From Candidatus Pelagibacter sp. (lineage in GTDB: Bacteria > Pseudomonadota > Alphaproteobacteria > Pelagibacterales > Pelagibacteraceae), in the NCBI GenBank assembly GCA_028222445.1, contig JAOISU010000011.1, positions 1 to 20,349 of the forward strand: a stretch of 20,349 bases of DNA, read 5' to 3'. Below, piece by piece: positions 6,713 through 15,596 of the stretch. The translations under genes were made by a program, and so were the position numbers. Numbering within the stretch: position 1 is the stretch's first letter; each line of letters begins with the position of its first letter. The notes beneath the pieces are model-generated. The model made no database searches. It was given only the letters and a program-made list of their open reading frames with translations, and was not told the DNA's origin.

Positions 6713-9097
6713 ATGCTATCTCATTTATACCAAAACACTATATTAAAGAATCCAAAATCAATTTTTGTGTTGCTTATAATAACGTTGCTAGGTTTTGGTT
6801 ATTTTTCAAAAGATTTTAGATTAGATGCTTCGTCTGAAACCCTTTTAATTGAAGGAGATCCTGATCTTAAATATTTACAAGAAATTACTGAACGATATGG
6901 CTCTAAAGAATTTTTAGTTCTAACCTACTCTCCTAATGAAGGAATGGTTACAGAGTCTTCAATTAATAATCTTTTAAGTCTTAAATATAAAATTCAAAGC
7001 CTAGACTGGGTACATAGTGTAGTAACCTTACTAGATATTCCTTTATTAAATAATTCAGAAGCACCTCTACAAGAAAGATTAGAAAGTTTTACAACCCTAA
7101 AAGATGAGGGTGTTGATACTGAACGGGGATTTAAAGAAATACTAAACAGCCCTGTCTTTAGAAATTTTGTTATCAGTGAAGATGGTAATACTAGTGGAAT
7201 AATTGTTTATATCAAAAAGAATGATTTAAAAGATTTAGAAAATAAAACTGATGAAGAAAAAGAAATTTATAAAGACACTTTAAAGAAGAAAAATCATGAA
7301 AACATTACTGAAATAAGAGAGATTATCAAAAGCTATGAAGATATAGGTAAGATCTACCTAGGTGGTATCCCTATGATTGCTGATGATATGATGTCATTTA
7401 TCAAAAGTGATATTATTGTATTTGGCCTAGGAGTTCTATTGTTTATCATCGCAACACTCTGGTTTGTTTTTAGAAAATTAATTTGGATCATTGTTCCAAT
7501 TAGTAGCTGTTTCTTTTCTGTATTGATTATGACTGGATTGCTTGGTCTACTTGGTTGGAAAGTAACTGTTATATCATCAAACTTTATTGCACTGATGTTG
7601 ATCTTAACTATGGCAATGAATATTCATATGAGTACTCGTTTTCTACAGCTAAAGAATGATTTTCCAAATTTAGATAATTTTAAGATTATCTCAATGACCA
7701 CTGGCAAAATGTTTTGGCCAATTATCTATACCGTGTTAACTACAATATGTGCTTTCCTTTCATTAATATTTAGTGGCATAAAACCTATTATAGATTTTGG
7801 ATGGATGATGACCTTTGGTTTGATCACTTCATTTATTATAACCTTTACGTTGCTGCCAACACTTCTTAACTTCATGTCTGATAATAATATTAGTATTAAA
7901 GAAGATGAAGGTTCAAAGATTACTGCCTTTCTTGGAAAAATATCTATTAATAATAAAAGTATTATTTTTGTAATTACTGGTTTTATTTTAATTGCAAGTG
8001 TCCTTGGTATAAGCCGTCTTGAGGTTGAAAATAGTTTTATAAATTATTTTAATAAGAACACTGAAATTTATAAGGGCATGAAACTAATTGATGAAAAATT
8101 AGGTGGCACCACACCCTTGGAGGTAATCTTAAAATTTCCTAAACTAATAGAAGAAAAATCAAGTGAGGATGATGAATTTGAAAGTTGGGATGATGAGGAA
8201 AGTCAAGATGATGAAAAATATTGGTTTACTAAGGATAAAATCGATAAAATTCAGTCTGTTCATAATTACTTAGATAGTTTACCCGCAATCGGTAAGGTTT
8301 TATCTTTTAGTTCCATTATCGAAGTTGCAACCCAGCTTAATAATAATAAGCCATTAGGAACTTTAGAGATGGGTGTTTTATATTCTAAGATCCCAGAAAG
8401 TATTAAAAAAGAGATTATAGATCCATATATTTCAATTAAAGATAATGAAGCAAGAATAAGCTTAAGAATTATCGACTCTCAAGAAGGATTAAGACGAAAT
8501 GATTTAATAAATAAAATTAATTATGATTTAGAAAATGAATTAAAATTAAGTAAAAAGGAATTTAAACTAGGTGGTGTGCTAATTTTATTTAACAATTTAT
8601 TACAAAGCTTATTTAAATCTCAAATACTAACTCTGGGATTGGTAATGACTGGAATTTTTATAATGTTTTTAATCTTGTTTAAAAATGTTAAATTATCTTT
8701 AATTGGGGTTGTGCCAAACTTTATTGCAGCTTTTTTTATCTTAGGAATTATAGGGCTACTTGGAATACCTCTTGATATGATGACTATCACTATCGCAGCC
8801 ATTACTATAGGTATTGCTGTTGATAATAGTATTCATTATATCTACAGATTTAAGGAAGAGTTTACTAAAACTAACGATTACAATAAAACACTTAAAACTT
8901 GTCACTCAACTGTTGGCGTTGCAATACTCAATACTTCAATTACAATAGTATTTGGTTTTTCAATTTTAGTTTTCTCTAAATTTATACCCACAATTTATTT
9001 TGGTGTATTCACTGGATTAGCAATGCTGCTTGCCATGATTTCTGTATTAACTTTACTTCCCTCTCTTATCTTAATAAGTAAACCATTTGGGAAATAA
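6713..9097 (+). CDS. RND/MMPL-superfamily membrane transporter
   Basis: Predicted inner-membrane exporter of the COG1033/MMPL type; substrate unknown. 794 residues with the duplicated RND plan: one membrane helix (about 15-33), a large periplasmic loop (about 35-228), helices at about 232-252, 256-280, 287-304, 333-354 and 361-385, then a second helix-loop-helices repeat (helix about 415-433, loop to about 632, helices from about 636 to the end). The second half has GIAVDNSIHYIYRFKEE (about 701-717), the conserved proton-relay region of this superfamily. A very acidic stretch (about 482-501) lies in the second loop. Length and two-repeat form resemble HpnN-type lipid exporters, but no hopanoid gene is nearby. 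It begins 21 bases after dnaB and ends 6 bases before cvpA, where alr and radA are found in many relatives. Confidence 0.85.
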   Translation: MLSHLYQNTILKNPKSIFVLLIITLLGFGYFSKDFRLDASSETLLIEGDPDLKYLQEITERYGSKEFLVLTYSPNEGMVTESSINNLLSLKYKIQSLDWVHSVVTLLDIPLLNNSEAPLQERLESFTTLKDEGVDTERGFKEILNSPVFRNFVISEDGNTSGIIVYIKKNDLKDLENKTDEEKEIYKDTLKKKNHENITEIREIIKSYEDIGKIYLGGIPMIADDMMSFIKSDIIVFGLGVLLFIIATLWFVFRKLIWIIVPISSCFFSVLIMTGLLGLLGWKVTVISSNFIALMLILTMAMNIHMSTRFLQLKNDFPNLDNFKIISMTTGKMFWPIIYTVLTTICAFLSLIFSGIKPIIDFGWMMTFGLITSFIITFTLLPTLLNFMSDNNISIKEDEGSKITAFLGKISINNKSIIFVITGFILIASVLGISRLEVENSFINYFNKNTEIYKGMKLIDEKLGGTTPLEVILKFPKLIEEKSSEDDEFESWDDEESQDDEKYWFTKDKIDKIQSVHNYLDSLPAIGKVLSFSSIIEVATQLNNNKPLGTLEMGVLYSKIPESIKKEIIDPYISIKDNEARISLRIIDSQEGLRRNDLINKINYDLENELKLSKKEFKLGGVLILFNNLLQSLFKSQILTLGLVMTGIFIMFLILFKNVKLSLIGVVPNFIAAFFILGIIGLLGIPLDMMTITIAAITIGIAVDNSIHYIYRFKEEFTKTNDYNKTLKTCHSTVGVAILNTSITIVFGFSILVFSKFIPTIYFGVFTGLAMLLAMISVLTLLPSLILISKPFGK

Positions 9098-9103
9098 AAT
9101 TTT

Positions 9104-9649
9104 ATGACTGATGCTTTAAAAGATTTTTATGAAGCAATCTCAATTATAGATTTAATATATTTAGTTTTAACAACTCTTTCATTAATCAAATGTTATAGAA
9201 AAGGTTTTATTCTAAGTGTGCTTGCAGCTTCAAAATGGCTTTTAGCTTATATTGTAACTTTAATATTATTTCCAAAGATCAAGCCATATTTTAAAAATAT
9301 GATCGATAGTGAGTATGTTCTTGATATCACTCTTGGCTTAAGTATTTTTATTATAGTTGTATTCCTGATGTTACTTGTCAATAAAGGAATTAATAAAGCT
9401 ATCAAATATACTGGGCTTGGAAGAATCGATTCTATTTTTGGGTTATTTTTTGGATTTGTTAGAAGTTTTTATATTTGTGTAGCTATATTTTCAGCCATTA
9501 ATATAGTTTACAATTATGATAGATGGTCAATTGACACCAATAAATCATACATCTTTCCTTACTTAGAAAAAGGTAGTAATTATCTTATTAAAGAATTTCC
9601 AAATGAAGAAACATATAAAAATTCTAAAGAAAAAATTGAAGATATATAA
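9104..9649 (+). CDS. cvpA: CvpA family inner-membrane protein
   Basis: Small membrane protein of the family required for colicin V production in E. coli; its biochemical role is not settled. 181 residues with four predicted membrane helices (about 13-28, 36-56, 72-93, 111-136) and the family motif GLGRIDSIFGLFFGFVRS between helices 3 and 4. The C-terminal 40 or so residues are charged and soluble. The cvpA-purF pairing is conserved between alpha- and gammaproteobacteria. The 3' end overlaps the assigned purF start by 47 bases in another frame. Confidence 0.88.
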   Translation: MTDALKDFYEAISIIDLIYLVLTTLSLIKCYRKGFILSVLAASKWLLAYIVTLILFPKIKPYFKNMIDSEYVLDITLGLSIFIIVVFLMLLVNKGINKAIKYTGLGRIDSIFGLFFGFVRSFYICVAIFSAINIVYNYDRWSIDTNKSYIFPYLEKGSNYLIKEFPNEETYKNSKEKIEDI

Positions 9650-11084
9650 TCCTAAACTAAAAGAAGAATGTGGTGTCTTTGGTGTAAGTAATAATAAAGA
9701 CTCTGCTGCATTAACTGCTTTAGGATTGCATGCTTTACAACATCGTGGCCAAGAAGGTTGTGGCATAGTCACATTTGATGGAAAAAAATATTACTCTGAA
9801 AAAAGATTTGGCTTAGTTGGAGATAATTTCAATAAAGAGAAAGTTTTAAATAGCTTACCTGGAGATTATGCTATTGGTCATAACAGATACAGTACAACTG
9901 GTGAAAATACTTTAAGAAACATACAGCCCTTTTTTGCAGATACAAATGCTGGAGGTATTGGTGTTGCTCATAATGGAAATTTAACTAATTCAATAACACT
10001 TAGAAATAGATTGGTTCAAGATGGTGCAATATTTCACACAACATCTGACACGGAAACAATTGTTCAATTAATTGCTAAGTCAAAAAGGAATAAAACAATT
10101 GATAAGGTTATAGATGCTATATTTCAAATACAGGGTGGATACGCACTTGTCATGCTAACACAAAATACTTTAATCGGTGTAAGAGATCCTCATGGAATTA
10201 GACCATTGGTGATTGGGAAAATTAAAGATAGTTATGTTTTTGCATCAGAGACATGTGCTTTAGATATAATTGGTGCAAAATATATTCGTGATGTTGAAAA
10301 TGGCGAGGTTGTTTATATAGAGAATAATGAACTAAAAAGTATCAAACCCTTCCCTGCTAGAAAAGTTCGTCCGTGTGTTTTTGAGTATATTTATTTTGCA
10401 AGACCCGACAGTTTGCTAAATGGTAAATCAGCTTATGAACATAGAAAGCAATTTGGAATTGAACTTGCAAAAGAAAACAAAATTAAAGCTGATATAGTGG
10501 TGCCTGTACCAGATTCAGGTAATGCAGCAGCCCTTGGTTTTGCGCAACATTTAGGAATTAACTTTGAATTAGGTTTAATTAGAAATCATTATGTTGGTCG
10601 AACCTTTATTGAACCCAGTCAAAAGATCAGAAGTCTTGGAGTGAAATTAAAATTAAATGCAAATCAATCTACTATTAAAGGTAAAATAATTATTTTAATA
10701 GATGACTCTCTTGTAAGAGGAACAACTTCTCATAAAATTGTAAAAATGTTATATGATGCAGGAGCAAAAGAAGTTCATGTAAAAATTGCTTGTCCAGAAA
10801 TTAGATTTCCTGATTTTTATGGTGTAGATACTCCAACAAAAAAAGAGTTGCTTGCAGCAAATAAAACTAATGATGAAATTTGTGAATACATTGGTGCTAA
10901 GTCATTAGATTTTTTATCTTTAGAGGGTGTTTATAGAGCAATGGGTTTTGATAAAAGAGATGATAATTATCCACAATTAACTGATCATTATTTTACAGGT
11001 GAATATCCTGTCAAACCTATCGATGAACTAGGTGATGATAAAATTACTCAATTATCATTATTAAGCACTGGTTCAAATAATTAA
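9603..11084 (+). CDS. purF: Amidophosphoribosyltransferase
   Basis: Commits PRPP to purine synthesis: glutamine plus PRPP give phosphoribosylamine. 493 residues: N-terminal Ntn glutaminase (nucleophile Cys23 in EECGVFG, then QHRGQEG, HNRYSTTG, AHNGNLTN, TTSDTE) and a C-terminal phosphoribosyltransferase domain with the PRPP loop IILIDDSLVRGTT (about 363-375). Cys23 must be exposed, so the first 22 residues form a propeptide to be removed. A TTG at 9636 would give a shorter, 11-residue leader and only a 14-base overlap with cvpA; neither start has a strong Shine-Dalgarno. The C-terminal region reads LTDHYFTGEYP where, from memory, the B. subtilis enzyme has CxxCFTG, so the iron-sulfur cluster ligands seem to be absent. 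Confidence 0.95.
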   Translation: MKKHIKILKKKLKIYNPKLKEECGVFGVSNNKDSAALTALGLHALQHRGQEGCGIVTFDGKKYYSEKRFGLVGDNFNKEKVLNSLPGDYAIGHNRYSTTGENTLRNIQPFFADTNAGGIGVAHNGNLTNSITLRNRLVQDGAIFHTTSDTETIVQLIAKSKRNKTIDKVIDAIFQIQGGYALVMLTQNTLIGVRDPHGIRPLVIGKIKDSYVFASETCALDIIGAKYIRDVENGEVVYIENNELKSIKPFPARKVRPCVFEYIYFARPDSLLNGKSAYEHRKQFGIELAKENKIKADIVVPVPDSGNAAALGFAQHLGINFELGLIRNHYVGRTFIEPSQKIRSLGVKLKLNANQSTIKGKIIILIDDSLVRGTTSHKIVKMLYDAGAKEVHVKIACPEIRFPDFYGVDTPTKKELLAANKTNDEICEYIGAKSLDFLSLEGVYRAMGFDKRDDNYPQLTDHYFTGEYPVKPIDELGDDKITQLSLLSTGSNN

Positions 11085-11123
11085 AGTAACCATCATAGGG
11101 CACTCAAACTAAGAGTTAAACAT

Positions 11124-11147
11124 AAAGACTTTAAAAAAGACTTTAAA
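11124..11147 (+). repeat. Tandem 12-base repeat upstream of gshA
   Basis: AAAGACTTTAAA occurs twice head to tail without a mismatch (11124-11135 and 11136-11147), inside the 80-base gap between purF and gshA. Each copy contains AAAGACTTT, a short inverted repeat around a central A. It ends 17 bases before the gshA ATG. The spacing of just over one helical turn (12 bp) could suit a protein binding one face of DNA, or it may be a chance slippage product. A TATATA at about 11152-11157 lies between it and the start codon. Confidence 0.7.
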
Positions 11148-11164
11148 TCCTTATATATAAATCA

Positions 11165-12460
11165 ATGATCACTCATAAAGAACATATAATCAAATATTTT
11201 GAGTCTGGAATTAAAGATGTTAAAAATTTTAAAATTGGCATTGAGCATGAAAAATTTTTATTTGATGAAAAATCAAACAAAAGAGTAGATTACCCTACTG
11301 TCCTTAAAATGTTTTTACTTCTAGGTGAATTTGGCTGGAAGCCAATAATGGAAAAAGAAAATATTATTGGATTACAAAAACAAGGAAAAAGTATTACTCT
11401 TGAGCCTGGAAATCAAATTGAATTATCTGGTGATAAACTTAATAATATCCATGAAGCTTGTGCTGAGTCTCATGATTATTTATTTGAGTTACAGCAAGTA
11501 ACTAAAAAATTAAATTTAAAAATTGTTAGTGCTGGTTTTGATCCAATTTCAAATCTTAATGAAGTTCCTAATAATCCAAAACAAAGATATAAAATAATGA
11601 CTAAGGATATGCCTAATGGTGGTTCTTTGAGTTTAGATATGATGTATAGAACTTGTGGCACGCAACTTAACTTGGATTACGATTCTGAAAAAGATTTTAT
11701 TAAAAAATTTAAGATAATAAATTCTATAGTTCCTATATCTATTGCACTGTTTGCAAATTCTTCAATTGTTGAAAAGAAAAATAGTGGTTACAGTTCTTAT
11801 CGATCTAAAGTTTGGCAAGAAACTTCTAGAGGGGGGTTACCTGAAGTTTTTTTTGACAATATGGATTTTGAAAAATATGCAGATTTTTCAATAAATTTTC
11901 CATTATTATTTATTCAAAACGAAAAAGAATACTTATCAGGAGGTGGTTATTCATTTTCAGATTTCATGAATGGGAAAATTAGTGAAATTAACAATCGGCT
12001 TCCAACTGAGGACGATTTAACCACTCACTTAAGTACAATTTTTACAGAAAATAGACTTAAGAAATACATAGAATTAAGATCAATGGACACTTGTGGTTGG
12101 GACTGTTTATGTTCTGGACCTGCTTTTAATACTGGAATTTTATATGGTAATTTAGATGAGGCTTACGAATTGGTTTCTAAGTGGGATAAAAATAAAATAA
12201 TTAATGCCTACCTAGAAGCACCTAAAAAAGGGTTTAACACTGAGTTAATGGGAAAAGACCTATTACATTGGGCGTCATTGCTGCTTGGGATTTCTAGAAA
12301 AGGATTATTAAACAGAGACATTTTGAGTAAATCTAATGATAATGAGGCTAAGTTTTTAAATCACTTAGATAAACTGATTGATAATAAGACAACAAACGCA
12401 GATCATATGATAGATAAATTTTCTAAGAATGAAAATTTAAACGATTTATATGACAAATAA
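11165..12460 (+). CDS. gshA: Glutamate-cysteine ligase, plant/alphaproteobacterial type
   Basis: ATP-dependent joining of glutamate to cysteine, the first and usually limiting step of glutathione synthesis. 431 residues of the GCS2-like class rather than the E. coli GshA class. Blocks seen: KIGIEHEKF (23-31), ITLEPGNQIELSG (77-89), DMMYRTCGTQLNLDY (about 158-172), YRSKVWQETS, and HLSTIFTENRLKKYIELRSMD. The gene begins 80 bases after purF, so it may have its own promoter, and its last 11 bases overlap gshB. The pair provides the whole pathway. The symbol is used for function; the protein is not homologous end to end with E. coli GshA. Confidence 0.92.
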   Translation: MITHKEHIIKYFESGIKDVKNFKIGIEHEKFLFDEKSNKRVDYPTVLKMFLLLGEFGWKPIMEKENIIGLQKQGKSITLEPGNQIELSGDKLNNIHEACAESHDYLFELQQVTKKLNLKIVSAGFDPISNLNEVPNNPKQRYKIMTKDMPNGGSLSLDMMYRTCGTQLNLDYDSEKDFIKKFKIINSIVPISIALFANSSIVEKKNSGYSSYRSKVWQETSRGGLPEVFFDNMDFEKYADFSINFPLLFIQNEKEYLSGGGYSFSDFMNGKISEINNRLPTEDDLTTHLSTIFTENRLKKYIELRSMDTCGWDCLCSGPAFNTGILYGNLDEAYELVSKWDKNKIINAYLEAPKKGFNTELMGKDLLHWASLLLGISRKGLLNRDILSKSNDNEAKFLNHLDKLIDNKTTNADHMIDKFSKNENLNDLYDK

Positions 12461-13379
12461 GATAGTTGCAATTCAAGGTGATCATCCTTCAAAACTAAAG
12501 CCTCTAACGGATACTAGTATATTTCTTGCCATTGAAGCACAAAGGTTAAAATACAAAATTTTTTATTATGAACCTAAAGAGCTCTCAATTATTAACGATA
12601 AGGTCGTAGCGAATGGATTTTACGTAGAGTTTAATTATTCAAATAAACGTTTTTTTAAAATATTAAACCAACAAAAACTAGAACTTACACAATGTAAGTA
12701 TATTTTGATACGGCAAGATCCTCCTTTTAATTTAGAATATATTTCAACAACTTACATTTTAGATAAGATAAAAAATAAAGTTAAAATTATTAATAATCCA
12801 ACCTCTATTAGAAATATCTCTGAAAAACTATATTCAACATCTTTTCAAAAATATATGCCAGATACAATTTTCACAAAAGATATAAACGAAATTAATAAGT
12901 TTTTTTCTAAAAATAAAAAAATGATTATAAAACCTATTCATAGTTTTAGTGGCAATGATATTCACTTATTTCAAAATAAAATAAATACAAAATTGATTAC
13001 AAATTTCATAAAAAAACATGGGCATATTATGTGTCAAAAGTTTTTACCTAAAATTAAGTTTGGAGATAAAAGAGTTTTTATAATTAATGGTAAAGTTTGT
13101 GGTGCGATCTCTAGAGTTCCAAAAAAAGGATCTTTTTTAAGCAACATGAGTAAAGGAGCCATACCTATCTCAGTTAAATTAACAAAATTAGAAAATAAAA
13201 TTTCAAATATAATTAGTAAAGATCTTAAAAAAAATGACATCTATTTTTCTGGTATTGATTTTATCGACCAAAAACTAAATGGAGATATTAATGTAACTTC
13301 TCCTACAGGATTAAAATCTTTTTATGATCTTACAAGCATTAATCTTGCAAAAACATTTTGGAAAGGATTAAAAGCTTGA
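12450..13379 (+). CDS. gshB: Glutathione synthetase (ATP-grasp)
   Basis: Adds glycine to gamma-glutamylcysteine using ATP. 309 residues (E. coli 316), aligned along the whole length with the E. coli protein as I remember it: ALKPLTDTS-type N-terminus, EAQRLKYKIFYYEP, IRQDPPFNLEYI (87-98), NNPTSIRNISEKL (115-127), GDKRVFI (205-211) and the terminal INVTSPTGL (280-288). Two normally glycine-rich ATP-grasp loops are altered: KPIHSFSGNDI (161-171) where E. coli has KPLDGMGGASI, and FLSNMSKGA where E. coli has RGNLAAGGRG. Active-site identity is otherwise good. It overlaps gshA by 11 bases and its TGA overlaps the TTG start of the next gene. Confidence 0.88.
   Translation: MTNKIVAIQGDHPSKLKPLTDTSIFLAIEAQRLKYKIFYYEPKELSIINDKVVANGFYVEFNYSNKRFFKILNQQKLELTQCKYILIRQDPPFNLEYISTTYILDKIKNKVKIINNPTSIRNISEKLYSTSFQKYMPDTIFTKDINEINKFFSKNKKMIIKPIHSFSGNDIHLFQNKINTKLITNFIKKHGHIMCQKFLPKIKFGDKRVFIINGKVCGAISRVPKKGSFLSNMSKGAIPISVKLTKLENKISNIISKDLKKNDIYFSGIDFIDQKLNGDINVTSPTGLKSFYDLTSINLAKTFWKGLKA
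13360..13367 (+). promoter_or_regulatory. Shine-Dalgarno fixing the EamA transporter start
   Basis: GGAAAGGA at 13360-13367 lies 8 bases before the TTG at 13376-13378. This is one of the strongest ribosome binding sites in the window, and it points to that TTG rather than the TTG at 13358, which lies upstream of it. The chosen TTG overlaps the gshB stop as TTGA, a typical stop-start coupling. Confidence 0.7.
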
Positions 13380-14236
13380 ACAAATTATCCGACCAGCAAA
13401 AAGGATCTTTACTCGCATTTGTTGCAGTAATGTTTATTACTCCTGATAGTTTATTTATTAGACTTTCTAATGTTGATACTTGGGGGCTTGTTTTTTATCG
13501 AGGCCTTATTCCTTTCATTACTGTATTTTTAGGAATGTTATTAATTTATAAATTAAATTTTTTTAAAATGCTTTTTTCAAGTGGCTATCATGGCTTACTT
13601 TATATTGGTACTTTCTCTATAACCAATATTACCTTTGTTGTTTCAATACAAAATACCAATGTTGCAAACACATTAGTTATGATTGCAATGGCTCCTATGT
13701 TATCTGCAGTGCTTGGTGCAATATTTTTAAAAGAATTACCTGATAGAAAAACATGGATTACAATATTTGTAACTTTTACTGCTGCTATTTATATATTCTA
13801 CGATTCAATACAATTAGGTAACTTTTTTGGAGATATATTAGGCTTAATAACTGCTTTAGGTTTAGCTGTTGGAGCGGTTACTATTAGATCCGCAAAGGAT
13901 AAAAATTTAATCCCAGCTGCTGTTGTTGGAAAATTAATTGTAGCGATGTTTGCACTTCTGTTCATTGAAAGTTTTGCACTAATTGATAGTGATCTAATTA
14001 TTGTTCCTCTAATGTGTGTTATGTGTGTTGCTATACCTTTTGTGCTAGTGACTATAGCTCCAAGGTTCATACCTGCAGCTGAAGTGAACCTATTCTTCTT
14101 ACTAGAGACTATAATTGGTCCTATTTGGGTATGGTTGATTATTAAGGAGCAGCCCAGCCTTGAGACTATCCAAGGTGGTGCCGTTATCATTACAGCAATT
14201 GCCATTCACTCTTTTATTAAGCTAAAGAATTCATAA
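13376..14236 (+). CDS. EamA/DMT-family transporter
   Basis: Inner-membrane carrier of the drug/metabolite transporter superfamily; substrate unknown. 286 residues from the TTG start, almost entirely hydrophobic, consistent with ten membrane helices formed by two EamA repeats of five. Typical features are the N-terminal VMFITPDSLFIRLSN segment, RGLIPF early in repeat 1, the FLKELPDRKTWITIF loop, and the EVNLFFLLETIIGPIWVWLIIKEQP block near the end. It is coupled to gshB through a TTGA overlap, so export or uptake linked to thiol or amino-acid metabolism is possible but unproven. Confidence 0.87.
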   Translation: MNKLSDQQKGSLLAFVAVMFITPDSLFIRLSNVDTWGLVFYRGLIPFITVFLGMLLIYKLNFFKMLFSSGYHGLLYIGTFSITNITFVVSIQNTNVANTLVMIAMAPMLSAVLGAIFLKELPDRKTWITIFVTFTAAIYIFYDSIQLGNFFGDILGLITALGLAVGAVTIRSAKDKNLIPAAVVGKLIVAMFALLFIESFALIDSDLIIVPLMCVMCVAIPFVLVTIAPRFIPAAEVNLFFLLETIIGPIWVWLIIKEQPSLETIQGGAVIITAIAIHSFIKLKNS

Positions 14237-14294
14237 TTTAATTATAATAAAGACTTGATTTACATCTAGATCGCAAATAAGTACGGTCAATTTT

Positions 14295-15596
14295 ATGAAT
14301 AAAGTTTTAAAGAACTCTTGGGCGCTATTTACAGGTATCAGTTTTCTCATGATATCTCATGGGTTCCAAGGCTCATTGCTCGGTGTAAGAGCGGTAGCAG
14401 AAGACTTTAGTTTAATGTCAACTGGCTTCATGATGTCTGGCTATTTTGTTGGATACTTTATTGGTGCAAAAATTATACCTGTTATTATTGCCAGCGTAGG
14501 ACACATTAGAGTTTTTGCTGCATTTGCATCTATTGCTTCACTTGTTATTTTACTCCATTCAGTTTTTATTCATCCATTTGTTTGGTTTCTTTTAAGGATT
14601 TTTACAGGGATAAGTTTGGTCTCGATTTATACTGTTACTGAAAGTTGGTTAAATGACAGGGCTAGTAATAAAAATAGAGGAAGTGTTCTTTCTATATATA
14701 TGATTATTTTATATACTTCTATGGGAATTGGAATGTTTCTTTTGAACTTTAGCAATCCATTAAAATTTGAACCATTTATTTTAATTTCAGTGCTTACTTC
14801 AGCAGGTTTAATACCAATTTTACTTACTAAAAAAAAACCACCTAATTTTAAAAAAATTAAAGCTATGTCTTTAAAGGAAGTTTATAAAGCTTCTCCGTTT
14901 GGAATGGTAAGTTCATTTTTTTATGGAACCATACAGTCTGCTTTATTTACATTACTTGCTGTTTATGCTGCATCAATGAATTTTTCAATTTTTGAAATTT
15001 CACTTGTAACTTTTTTATTAGCTATATCGGGTGCTATATCACAATGGCCCATAGGAAAAATTTCAGATTCTTTTGATAGAAGAAAAGTAATTATCTATTC
15101 AACTTTTGGAGCTGCTTTTTTTGCTTTTTGTGCAATAATTGCATCAAGACAAATGTATTTACCGGGTGATTTAGCAACTAGTAGGACTTGGTTTTATTTA
15201 TCCTTAATATTATTTTCAGTATGTAGTCTTCCTATGTTTTCTTTAATCCTTGCTCATACAAATGACTTTATACCTAAAGAACAATTCGTTGCAGCTGGTG
15301 CTAGTTTACAGTTTACGTTTGGTATGGGGGCAATGAGTGGGCCTTTCTTGTGTTCTATCTTTATGAATTTAGTTGGATTGAATGGGTTTTTTGTTTTTTT
15401 AATATTCTTTCACATATTAATTGGAGCATTTGGTATCTATAGAAATACTGTGAGAAATGTGGTTGATAATCCTGACTCGCAATTCGTTGCAATGCCCTCC
15501 TCTATCACACCTGTTGGAATTGAGTTAAGTCCAACAGTAGAACCTATTGATGAACCTCAAAAAACTGAAGATACCCAAACAACAACTAGCCTTTAA
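14295..15596 (+). CDS. YcaD-like major facilitator superfamily transporter
   Basis: Twelve-helix secondary transporter, substrate unknown. 433 residues. The segments SHGFQGSLLGVRA, MSGYFVGYFIGA and TVTESWLNDRAS with the following KNRGSVLSIYMI (about 114-140) are typical of the YcaD/UMF subgroup. A hydrophilic C-terminal tail of about 36 residues, rich in Thr, Pro and Glu, follows the last helix. It starts 58 bases after the EamA gene; a TTGATT at 14255-14260 is a possible -35, but no good -10 follows. The stop codon is shared as TTAA with the convergent flavoprotein gene. Confidence 0.85.
   Translation: MNKVLKNSWALFTGISFLMISHGFQGSLLGVRAVAEDFSLMSTGFMMSGYFVGYFIGAKIIPVIIASVGHIRVFAAFASIASLVILLHSVFIHPFVWFLLRIFTGISLVSIYTVTESWLNDRASNKNRGSVLSIYMIILYTSMGIGMFLLNFSNPLKFEPFILISVLTSAGLIPILLTKKKPPNFKKIKAMSLKEVYKASPFGMVSSFFYGTIQSALFTLLAVYAASMNFSIFEISLVTFLLAISGAISQWPIGKISDSFDRRKVIIYSTFGAAFFAFCAIIASRQMYLPGDLATSRTWFYLSLILFSVCSLPMFSLILAHTNDFIPKEQFVAAGASLQFTFGMGAMSGPFLCSIFMNLVGLNGFFVFLIFFHILIGAFGIYRNTVRNVVDNPDSQFVAMPSSITPVGIELSPTVEPIDEPQKTEDTQTTTSL

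Noticed and set aside
11085..11164. Riboswitch in the leader of gshA
   Set aside because: The 80-base gap is too short and too AT-rich for a glycine, SAM or similar aptamer, and no paired conserved core is seen.
13358..13375. TTG at 13358 as the EamA start
   Set aside because: The strong GGAAAGGA lies downstream of it and is well spaced for the TTG at 13376, which also overlaps the gshB stop.
13798..14205. 135-codon open frame on the minus strand
   Set aside because: It lies wholly opposite the EamA transporter, resembles no known protein, and is explained by the hydrophobic codon pattern of the real gene.
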